Positions 12,788 to 19,035 of a stretch of 19,381 nt of DNA are shown here, one piece after another. Position 1 is the first letter of the stretch. Each line of letters opens with the position of its first letter. The notes beneath the pieces are model-generated. The model worked only from the letters and a program-made list of their open reading frames with translations. It searched no databases and was not told where the DNA came from. The stretch spans positions 1 to 19,381 of the forward strand of contig JBOHSA010000141.1 in assembly GCA_050732995.1 (NCBI GenBank), written 5' to 3'. Made by a program: the position numbers and the translations under genes. This DNA comes from JBOHSA01 sp050732995. Its GTDB lineage: Bacteria > Gemmatimonadota > Gemmatimonadetes > Gemmatimonadales > GWC2-71-9.

Positions 12788-13857
12788 GGCTGAGACTCCA
12801 GCGTCAGCAGGTCCACGACCGGGTGGCCGAGGAACCGGCTGCGGCCCGCGCGCACGCGGCCGCTCACCTGAATGGTCGCCAGGGGGGACAGGGTCTGGAC
12901 GGCCGCGAGCCGGGCGGGCGGTACCACGACATACACGAACCCGCGCTCGGGCATCGGACCCCGGGCTAGAAAATAGGTCGCGCCGGACGGGATATCGGGC
13001 CGCAGCTCGTCGGCCTGCTGGAGCCCGATGAACTGCAGGGTCCAGCGCAGCACCTTGCCTTCGTAGCGCGCGGGGTCGGCGCGCAGCTCGGCCGCGCTCA
13101 CGCCCACGAGCACGCCGGGCGGCGCCGCCTGGAGGTCGGCCGATTTCACCCAGCCCTCGAACTGCACCCGGGTCCATTCGCCCGAGCGACTGAGCACGCG
13201 CAGCGGCGTGTCGGGATCGAGCGACCCCGCGGCCGGTCCGTCGGGCGCGCGGTACAACGCCGTCTGGCGGGCGGGCTGCATGCGGGCGGGGTCGGGCGGA
13301 GCGGCGGGCAGAGTATCCGGCACCCCGGACCGTGGGCTCGGGGAAGGCGGGAGCCCACCCGGACTGGTGTCCGGGGCAGCGGCGCGCGCGCCCACCACGA
13401 CGGGGACGGGCTCCAAGGCGTCGCGCCGCACCCAGCCGTCGCGCTTGACGCGCACCCAGCGCCCGTCCTCGCTCAACTTCACCAATAGGAACCCCTCGGC
13501 GAGCTTCGCCACGAGCGCGCCGGCCGGCGCCGAGCGCAGGTTCTCTTCGGGCGCGCGCGTCACCGCGAGGTCGAACCCCGCGCGCGGCGTCGGCCCGACC
13601 GAGGTCCCGAAGATCCAGCCCTCAACCGTGATCCGCAGCCACTCGCCCTGCGCCTCCCCGCCGTCGACGATCGCCCCGCGGGCCAGGCGGGCGAGGCGCT
13701 TGCCGCCGGCTTCCTGGTAGAACCATTCCCCGTCGTTGGTGATGCGGTAGCGCAGGGGCGCGGCGGAGCCGGCGGAGGGGGAGACCTGACCGGCGAGCGG
13801 GAGGACGAGACAGCCAACGAGAACTGGTAGGCCGTGGAGGGCGTGGCTAGATTGCAT
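12784..13857 (-). CDS. Exported protein with three bacterial SH3-like domains and a C-terminal OB-like domain
   Basis: This 357-residue protein has a signal peptide (MQSSHALHGLPVLVGCLVLPLAG). Three SH3-like units follow: about residues 35-85 (YRITNDGEWFYQEAGGKRLA, GEWLRITVEGWIF), 97-145 (LRSAPAGALVAKLAEGFLLV, GRWVRVKRDGWVRRDAL) and 188-235 (ALYRAPDGPAAGSLDPDTPL, GEWTRVQFEGWVKSADL). They are separated by a Pro-rich linker with SPGGLPPSPSPRSG. The C-terminal 110 residues (VSAAELRADPARYEGKVLRW, FVYVVVPPARLA, IQVSGRVRAGRSRFLGHPVV) look like an OB-fold domain. SH3-type units often bind peptidoglycan or peptides, so an envelope role is inferred. The ATG at 13857 is chosen because it gives a proper signal peptide; it lies only 10 nt from the divergent gpmI start. 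Confidence 0.8.
   Translation of the reverse strand: MQSSHALHGLPVLVGCLVLPLAGQVSPSAGSAAPLRYRITNDGEWFYQEAGGKRLARLARGAIVDGGEAQGEWLRITVEGWIFGTSVGPTPRAGFDLAVTRAPEENLRSAPAGALVAKLAEGFLLVKLSEDGRWVRVKRDGWVRRDALEPVPVVVGARAAAPDTSPGGLPPSPSPRSGVPDTLPAAPPDPARMQPARQTALYRAPDGPAAGSLDPDTPLRVLSRSGEWTRVQFEGWVKSADLQAAPPGVLVGVSAAELRADPARYEGKVLRWTLQFIGLQQADELRPDIPSGATYFLARGPMPERGFVYVVVPPARLAAVQTLSPLATIQVSGRVRAGRSRFLGHPVVDLLTLESQP
13848..13853 (+). promoter_or_regulatory. Candidate -10 box of gpmI
   Basis: TAGATT lies 14 nt before the ATG of gpmI at 13868 and inside the first codons of the divergent SH3 gene. The -35 match is poor, so this is weakly supported. Confidence 0.25.
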
Positions 13858-13867
13858 CCCCTTCAAT

Positions 13868-15415
13868 ATGGCAAACAGGCGTGGGGCGCGCACCCCGGTC
13901 GTCCTGATCGTGCTCGACGGCTGGGGCTATCGCCCCAGCGCGGACGGCAACGCCATCGAGCTCGGGGCGACGCCCACCTGGCACCGGCTGTGGGCGCGCG
14001 CGCCCCGCACCCTGCTCGAAGCCTCGGGTCCCGCCGTCGGACTCCCTCCCGGCCAGATGGGCAACAGCGAGGTCGGCCACTTGAACCTCGGGGCCGGCCG
14101 GGTCGTGTCCCAGGACATCGTGCGGATCGCGCAGTCCATCGCCTCGGGCGAGTTCTTCCGCCTCCCGCCACTCGTCGAGCTGTGCGCCACCGTGAAACGG
14201 TCCGGGGGAACGCTGCACCTCCTGGGACTGATCGGCACGGGCGGCGTGCACGCGCTCGACACGCATCTGCTCGCGGCGGTCGAGCTCGGGCGCCGCGCCG
14301 AGGTCCCGGTAGCGATCCACGCCTGGCTCGACGGCCGGGACACATTGCCCAAGTCGGCGCTGGGGTTCATGGCAGAGCTGCTCAAGGCGGTCGGGCGGTC
14401 AGGCGGTCGGGCGGTCGTCTCGACCGTGATCGGCCGCTACTACGCGATGGATCGCGACAAGCGCTGGGAGCGGACCAAGCTCGCCTACGACGCGATGGTG
14501 CGCGGGATCGGCGCTCCGGCCCCCGATCCTCTGAGCGCAATCCGCCAGGCGTACGAGGCGGGCGAGACCGACGAGTTCGTGAAGCCGCGGATCATCGCGG
14601 GCACGCCGACCATCCGCACGGGCGACGGGGTGTTCTGCGTCAATTTCCGCGCGGACCGGATGCGCCAGATCGTCCGGGCCCTCGCCATCGCGGGGTTCGA
14701 GGCGTTCGACGTGCGCGACCGGCCCCGCCTCGCGCTGGTCACGATGACCCAGTACGACGAGACGTTCCCGCTGCCCGTGGCCTTCCCCCCCGAAACGCTC
14801 TCGCGGATCCTGGCGCAGGTGCTGGCCGAGCACGGCAAGACCACGTTCCGAACGGCGGAAACGGAGAAATACGCCCACGTGACCTACTTCTTCAACGGCG
14901 GCTTCGAGGTCCCCTACTCGGGCGAGGAACGGCTGCTCGTGCCGTCACCGAACGTGGCGACCTACGACCTCAAGCCCGAAATGAGCGCGCCCGGCGTCAC
15001 GGACGTCCTGTGCCGGGCGATCGAGGCCGGCGAGCACGACTTCATCCTGTGCAACTACGCCAATGGGGACATGGTGGGGCATTCCGGGGTACTATCGGCC
15101 GCCGTGAAGGCGGTGGAAACGGTGGACCGGTGCCTGGGGCGCGTCCTCCCGAGCGCGGAGCGGCGGGGCGCCGCCCTGCTGATCACAGCCGACCACGGCA
15201 ACTGCGAGATGATGATCGATCCCGCCACCGGGGGACCGCACACCGCGCACACCACCAATCCGGTCCCGTTTGTCCTCGTAGAGAACGAGGGGGGGGGCGC
15301 CATGGCCCTGCGGTCCGGGGGCTCGCTGTGCGACGTGGGACCGACGATTCTTCATCTGCTCGGCATCGAGCCCCCGCCGGAGATGACCGGGCGGGACTTG
15401 AGGAGGACGGAATGA
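13868..15415 (+). CDS. gpmI: 2,3-bisphosphoglycerate-independent phosphoglycerate mutase
   Basis: This enzyme interconverts 3- and 2-phosphoglycerate in glycolysis using two Mn ions and a phosphoserine intermediate. The 515 residues match the family in length and order: VVLIVLDGWGYR (metal Asp17), GNSEVGHLNLGAGRVV with the nucleophile Ser67, HAWLDGRDTLPKSAL, GRYYAMDRDKRWERTKLAYDAMV, DGVFCVNFRADRMRQI, TAETEKYAHVTYFFNGG, PSPNVATYDLKPEMSA, ICNYANGDMVGHSG-like CNYANGDMVGHSG, and ITADHGNCE. All metal-binding motifs appear intact. Residues 173-184 (AVGRSGGRAV) are encoded by a four-unit GGCGGTC octamer array in a surface loop. The start is fixed by homology. The stop overlaps the outer-membrane protein gene by ATGA, preceded by AGGAGG. 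Confidence 0.97.
   Translation: MANRRGARTPVVLIVLDGWGYRPSADGNAIELGATPTWHRLWARAPRTLLEASGPAVGLPPGQMGNSEVGHLNLGAGRVVSQDIVRIAQSIASGEFFRLPPLVELCATVKRSGGTLHLLGLIGTGGVHALDTHLLAAVELGRRAEVPVAIHAWLDGRDTLPKSALGFMAELLKAVGRSGGRAVVSTVIGRYYAMDRDKRWERTKLAYDAMVRGIGAPAPDPLSAIRQAYEAGETDEFVKPRIIAGTPTIRTGDGVFCVNFRADRMRQIVRALAIAGFEAFDVRDRPRLALVTMTQYDETFPLPVAFPPETLSRILAQVLAEHGKTTFRTAETEKYAHVTYFFNGGFEVPYSGEERLLVPSPNVATYDLKPEMSAPGVTDVLCRAIEAGEHDFILCNYANGDMVGHSGVLSAAVKAVETVDRCLGRVLPSAERRGAALLITADHGNCEMMIDPATGGPHTAHTTNPVPFVLVENEGGGAMALRSGGSLCDVGPTILHLLGIEPPPEMTGRDLRRTE
14386..14417. repeat. GGCGGTC(R) octamer array within gpmI (4 units)
   Basis: Four tandem octamers of the form GGCGGTC followed by G or A occupy 14386-14417 (fourth base after each unit is G, A, G, G). 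The 32 nt lie within the gpmI frame and encode part of KAVGRSGGRAVV, a loop before GRYYAMDRD. The same octamer recurs at 15418-15449 and, inverted, at 15492-15523. Confidence 0.8.
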
Positions 15416-16152
15416 CGGGCGGTCAGGCGGTCCGGCGGTCAAGCGGTCAGTTCGTTCGGTACGCGCGGGCAATCGGCGGCGCCGTGCTGCTGTCCGCCGG
15501 ACCGCCCGACCGCCTGACCGCCCAGGTCGGCCACGATCCCGCCCGATCCCCGTATCGCGACATCCCCTCCGGCACGGGCCTCACCGTGCTGGTCGGCACG
15601 CTGGGCGGCGACCGGGGCTCGGTCGGGGTGGGCCAGGGCGATGGCGTCACCACGTCGCTGCGCTCCGAAATCGCGGTAGGCCGCGCCATGCACTTCACCG
15701 CCGGCGTGAGCTACGCTCAGATGAACCGGTTCATCGTGGACCCCACCCAGCCCCCGGCCTCCCGCCGATCCGGCCCCATCGACGACAACGTGACGCTCGT
15801 GGACGCCGGGCTGCTCCTGCTTTTGACCGGTGCCAAGACGTGGCACGGCATCGCCCCCTACGTCGCCGGCTCGTTGGGCATGGCCTTCGGCGGGCGCGAG
15901 CTCGTGGACCCGAGCACGTACGAGTTCGGCACCAAGTTCACGCTGGCTGGTGGAGCCGGGGTGCGCTGGTACCCGGGGCGGCGGGTGAGTGTGCAGCTCG
16001 ACGCCCGGTTCCTGTTCTGGAAGCTGCGCTACCCGACCGAGTACAAGGTCCCGAACCAGGTCGACGGGAGCCAGGTGCTGGCCACGAACGCGCCGCTCAC
16101 TGAGTGGGCGCGGCAGCGGTGGCTCAGTCTCGGCGTAGGATGGACTTTCTAG
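15412..16152 (+). CDS. Outer-membrane beta-barrel protein with repeat-altered signal peptide
   Basis: Of 246 residues, the mature part from about 39 shows alternating amphipathic strands ending in aromatic residues, typical of small barrels: GTGLTVLVGTLGGDRGSVGV, LRSEIAVGRAMHFTAGVSYA, YVAGSLGMAFGGRELV, KFTLAGGAGVRWYPGRRVSV, LDARFLFWKLRYPTEY and the C-terminal RQRWLSLGVGWTF with terminal Phe, a barrel-assembly signal. The N-terminal 38 residues look like a signal peptide (RYARAIGGAVLLSA...TAQ) interrupted by GPPDRL and preceded by TGGQAVRRSSGQ; both inserts are encoded by the GGCGGTC inverted repeat. Start ATG at 15412 follows AGGAGG by 6 nt and overlaps the gpmI stop. It overlaps tupB by 13 nt. 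Function unknown; its position suggests co-expression with tungstate uptake. Confidence 0.8.
   Translation: MTGGQAVRRSSGQFVRYARAIGGAVLLSAGPPDRLTAQVGHDPARSPYRDIPSGTGLTVLVGTLGGDRGSVGVGQGDGVTTSLRSEIAVGRAMHFTAGVSYAQMNRFIVDPTQPPASRRSGPIDDNVTLVDAGLLLLLTGAKTWHGIAPYVAGSLGMAFGGRELVDPSTYEFGTKFTLAGGAGVRWYPGRRVSVQLDARFLFWKLRYPTEYKVPNQVDGSQVLATNAPLTEWARQRWLSLGVGWTF
15417..15523. repeat. Large inverted repeat built from GGCGGTC octamers
   Basis: Four direct octamers (15418-15449) are matched by four inverted ones (15492-15523). GGGCGGTCAGGCGGTC at 15417-15432 is perfectly complementary to 15508-15523, with further partial pairing inward, leaving a loop of about 75 nt or less. The element covers the start and signal-peptide region of the outer-membrane protein gene and lies directly after gpmI. 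Confidence 0.8.
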
Positions 16153-16835
16153 CCGACGGATTCCGGCGCGCGCTCGCGCTGCTCGCCGCGGGAAATGCCG
16201 AAGTCTACGGCATCGCCTTCCTCACGCTCAAAGTCGCGCTCGTGGCGACCACAGTCGCCTGCGGCCTGGGGCTCCCGCTCGGCTACTTCCTGGCCACGCG
16301 CCCCTTCTGGGGCCGCCGCGCCGCGTTGACGGTGGTCAACACCGCGCTCGCCTTTCCCACGGTTGTCGTCGGTCTCCTGCTGTACGGCCTCCTCTCCCGC
16401 CGCGGGCCGCTGGGCGGCCTGGGGTGGCTGTACACTTGGCAGGCGATCGTGATCGGCGACGTGCTGCTCGCCTTGCCCATCGCCGCCGCTCTGTCGGCGG
16501 CCGCCGTGCAGGGCGTGGACCCGCGGGTCCGGCGCACGGCCCAGACGCTCGGCGCGGGGCCTTGGCGCACCGCCTGGACGGTGGCCCGGGAGGCGCGGTT
16601 CGCCCTCGCCGCGGTCATCACGGCGGCGTTCGGCCAGGTGGTCGCCGAGGTCGGCGCGGCGATGATCGTCGGCGGCAACATCCGCGGCTCGACCCGCACG
16701 CTGACCACCGCCGTGGCGCTCTCCACGGCGCAGGGCGACTTCGGGCTCGCCCTCGCGCTCGGCCTGATCCTCTTGGCTCTCGCCCTCGTCGTGAACGTCG
16801 GCCTTCAGGCGCTGCAGGGCAAAGGCCGTGCTTGA
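16140..16835 (+). CDS. tupB: Tungstate ABC transporter permease
   Basis: An inner-membrane channel subunit of a tungstate (possibly molybdate) importer. The 231 residues contain about five to six helices: FLTLKVALVATTVACGLGLP (about 25-45), ALTVVNTALAFPTVVVGLLL (about 62-85), VIGDVLLALPIAAALSAA, FALAAVITAAFGQVVAEVGA, and LALALGLILLALALVVNVGL. The TupB-type coupling segment EVGAAMIVGGNIRGSTRTLT followed by TAVALSTAQGDF is the clearest family sign; the EAA-like loop is AQTLGAGPWRTAWTVAREAR. The ATG at 16140 gives the usual short N-terminus. It overlaps the upstream gene by 13 nt and tupC by 8 nt. No periplasmic binding protein gene (tupA) is seen in this window. Confidence 0.9.
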   Translation: MDFLADGFRRALALLAAGNAEVYGIAFLTLKVALVATTVACGLGLPLGYFLATRPFWGRRAALTVVNTALAFPTVVVGLLLYGLLSRRGPLGGLGWLYTWQAIVIGDVLLALPIAAALSAAAVQGVDPRVRRTAQTLGAGPWRTAWTVAREARFALAAVITAAFGQVVAEVGAAMIVGGNIRGSTRTLTTAVALSTAQGDFGLALALGLILLALALVVNVGLQALQGKGRA

Positions 16836-17838
16836 GCTCCGGGACGTGCGCCAGCGCTACGACGGGCGCCTGGTGCTCGCGCTCGACCGCTTCGCGCTGC
16901 CGCCGGGCGGCTTGATCGCGATCGTGGGACACAACGGCTCGGGCAAGAGCACGCTGCTCCGGCTGCTGGCGCTGCTGGAGCCGCCCACCGAGGGGGCGGT
17001 GCTGCTCGACGGCCAGGTGGTCACCGGCGGGCCCGACCGCCGGCGCGCCGGCGTGCTCGCGCGTCGTCGCGTGACGCTCGTGGAGCAGCGCCCACTGCTG
17101 CTCCGGGGAACGGTGGAGCACAATCTCGCATACGGGTTACGCGCCAGAGGGCTGAGAGGCGCGGCGGTCAAGGAACGGATCGGAGCCGTCGCCGAGCGGC
17201 TCGGCCTCGCGCCGCTCCTGGCGCGGCGGCGGCACCAGCTGTCGGACGGCGAGGTGCAACGCGTGGCGGTGGCCCGCGCGTTGGCCGTGCGTCCCGACGT
17301 CCTCCTGCTCGACGAGCCGGTCAGCTCGGCCGACCGCGGCGCCGCGCAGACCCTCTACCGCCTGCTCGAGACCGAGCGGCGTGAACGCCGGCTCGCGATC
17401 TGCTTCGCCTCGCACCAGCTGGAGGACGCCTACCGCTGGGCCGACGACATCCGGACGCTCGCCGAAGGGCGGCTCTCTCCCGTCACGCCGGAAAATCTCT
17501 TCCGCGTGGACCTCCCGCCGGGCGACGACACCAAGCTCGTCCGCACCGGCTCGATCGAGATCGTGGTGCTGACGGACAAGACGGGCCCGGCGATCCTCGC
17601 GGTGCCGCCTACCGACATCTTCGTGAGCCGCGAGCCCATCCCCTCGTCCGCGCGCAACGTCTTCACCGGCCGGGTGACCCGGCTGGTCCACCGGCGCGGA
17701 GGCGCCGTCCAGATCGCGGCCGACGTCGGCGTGGAGCTGGTGGCGGTCGTTACGGAAGCCGCAGCGCGGGAGCTGGGGCTCGGCCCCGGCACTCCCGTCG
17801 TGTTTGCGTTCAAGGCCAGCGCCGTGCGAGTGTTCTAG
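16828..17838 (+). CDS. tupC: Tungstate ABC transporter ATP-binding protein with C-terminal Mop-like domain
   Basis: The ATPase subunit partnering TupB. In 336 residues: Walker A GHNGSGKST at about 33-41, Q-loop near VEQRPLLLRGTVEHNLAYGL, signature LSDGEVQRVAVARAL (a variant of LSGGE, about 138-152), Walker B VLLLDEPVSSADRG and switch His in FASHQLEDAYRW. After about residue 220 comes an extra region ending in a molybdate/tungstate-binding type domain (NVFTGRVTRLVHRRGGAVQI, then ELGLGPGTPVVFAFKASAV), as in Mop/TOBE domains. This supports an oxyanion substrate and possible feedback sensing of cytosolic tungstate or molybdate. GTG start overlaps tupB by 8 nt; the next gene begins 2 nt after its stop. 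Confidence 0.9.
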   Translation: MLELRDVRQRYDGRLVLALDRFALPPGGLIAIVGHNGSGKSTLLRLLALLEPPTEGAVLLDGQVVTGGPDRRRAGVLARRRVTLVEQRPLLLRGTVEHNLAYGLRARGLRGAAVKERIGAVAERLGLAPLLARRRHQLSDGEVQRVAVARALAVRPDVLLLDEPVSSADRGAAQTLYRLLETERRERRLAICFASHQLEDAYRWADDIRTLAEGRLSPVTPENLFRVDLPPGDDTKLVRTGSIEIVVLTDKTGPAILAVPPTDIFVSREPIPSSARNVFTGRVTRLVHRRGGAVQIAADVGVELVAVVTEAAARELGLGPGTPVVFAFKASAVRVF

Positions 17839-17840
17839 CT

Positions 17841-18266
17841 GTGTCGATCAGCTATCTTACGCGAGTAGTTGAATTTACCGCGACGCACCGGATCCGGCGC
17901 GCGGATTGGACGGCGGAGCGCAACGTGGAGACCTTTGGGAGGGCCGCCTCGGACCACGGCCACCGCTACCAGTGCCGCGTCACCGTCCAGGGCGAGCTGC
18001 CGGGCGGTGGGACCGAGGGCGGGGTGGTGAGCCTGGCGGCGCTCGATGCCCTGCTCGCTCAGGAGGTCACCGGGCGGTTCGACGGGCGGCACATCAACGA
18101 AGACGTGCCGGAGTTCGGCGACGGCAAGCGGTTGCCGACCGGTGAAGCGCTCGCGGTGTACGTGTGGCAGCGACTGGCACCCCAGATGCCGCCGGGCGTC
18201 CGGCTGCACGCGGTGCGCATCCAGGAGGGGCCCCATATCTACTCCGAATACTTCGGCGAAGAGTGA
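17841..18266 (+). CDS. 6-pyruvoyl-tetrahydropterin synthase / QueD-family protein lacking catalytic Cys and His
   Basis: Family members convert dihydroneopterin triphosphate to pyruvoyl- or carboxy-tetrahydropterin. Seen: 141 residues with the three zinc ligands His16 (TATHR), His39 and His41 (DHGHRY), the pterin-anchoring Glu129 (QEGPHIYSEY) and the PT-x-E motif near Glu102. By alignment from memory with human PTPS, the catalytic Cys of FGKC is Ala35 here (FGRAA), and the proton-relay His following Asp is Gly82 (FDGRHINEDVPEF). The enzyme is therefore unlikely to use the normal mechanism, and may bind pterins or carry out another reaction. It lies between tungstate transport genes and fdhD, 2 nt after tupC. 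The GTG start gives the standard N-terminus. A symbol is withheld because QueD activity is doubtful. Confidence 0.85.
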   Translation: MSISYLTRVVEFTATHRIRRADWTAERNVETFGRAASDHGHRYQCRVTVQGELPGGGTEGGVVSLAALDALLAQEVTGRFDGRHINEDVPEFGDGKRLPTGEALAVYVWQRLAPQMPPGVRLHAVRIQEGPHIYSEYFGEE

Positions 18267-18309
18267 CTCCCCGGTTCCGGCTCGCCCCCCCGGCTCTCGG
18301 CGGGGACGG

Positions 18310-19035
18310 ATGTCGGCGGAGTCGGCCGCGGTGGAGGAATGGCCGGTGTGGCTCGAAGTGAACGGCGAGCCGGCGGTGACGTGGATGTGCACGCCGGACC
18401 AGCTCGAGGAGCTGGCGACGGGCTGGCTGCACGGTGAGGGCTACATCGAGTCGCTGGACGATCTCGTCCGGCTGCGGCCGTGCGCGACCGATTTGGGCTT
18501 CTGGGCCGACGTGAAGCCGGAACGGGTCGCGCTGGTGAAGCGCGAAAACCGCCGGCGCGTGCTCGCGTCGGGATGCGGCGCGGTCACGACGCTGCTCGCC
18601 GATCCGCACACGGTGCGCGTGGCCGCCGCCCGGGGTGAGCCGCCCGGGGCCGAGCGGCTGCGCGCACTGTTCAAGGAGCTGTTCGGCCGCGGGGAGCGCT
18701 ACACCGAGACCGGCGGGATCCATGCCGCGGCGCTGACCGACGGCGAGCGCCTGCTGTTCCACGCCGAGGACATCGGGCGGCACAACGCCGTGGACAAAGT
18801 GATCGGCGCGGCGGTAATCGCCCGCACGCCGATCGCGAACGGCCGTCAGGGGCTGCTGGTCACGGGACGGATCTCGGCGGAGCTGGCGTTCAAGGCGGCG
18901 CGGGCGGGGCTCGCGTACGTCGCGACGCCGAGCGTCCCCTCGACGCTCGCGCTGACGATCGCGCGGCGCTCGGGGATGGTGCTCGTGGGGCGCGCGGTGA
19001 GCGGGACCCCGCACGTGCACCGGCCCGAGGCGTGA
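18310..19035 (+). CDS. fdhD: Formate dehydrogenase accessory sulfurtransferase
   Basis: FdhD passes sulfur from a cysteine desulfurase to the molybdenum or tungsten bis-pterin cofactor, which formate dehydrogenase needs. The 241 residues contain VWLEVNGEPAVTWMCTPDQL and EELATGWLHGEGYIESLDDL near the start, the active Cys89 in ASGCGAV, TGGIHAAALTDGE, the hallmark EDIGRHNAVDKVIG at 153-166, and a C-terminal TGRISAELAFKAARAG followed by ALTIARRSGMVLVG. E. coli FdhD has a CxxC at the active site; here only one Cys is present, as I recall for the SGCG variant of some Firmicutes. The ATG at 18310 follows GGGGACGG and gives the standard N-terminus; 43 nt separate it from the pterin-family gene. The stop overlaps the next start by GTGA. 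Confidence 0.92.
   Translation: MSAESAAVEEWPVWLEVNGEPAVTWMCTPDQLEELATGWLHGEGYIESLDDLVRLRPCATDLGFWADVKPERVALVKRENRRRVLASGCGAVTTLLADPHTVRVAAARGEPPGAERLRALFKELFGRGERYTETGGIHAAALTDGERLLFHAEDIGRHNAVDKVIGAAVIARTPIANGRQGLLVTGRISAELAFKAARAGLAYVATPSVPSTLALTIARRSGMVLVGRAVSGTPHVHRPEA

Noticed and set aside
13834..15411. In-frame upstream extension of the outer-membrane protein gene (772 codons in all)
   Set aside because: It reads through gpmI in another frame as an Arg/Gly-rich sequence; the ATG at 15412 with AGGAGG is the credible start.
14386..15523. GGCGGTC arrays as a CRISPR or other spacer array
   Set aside because: Units are contiguous 8-mers without spacers, and no cas genes are present.
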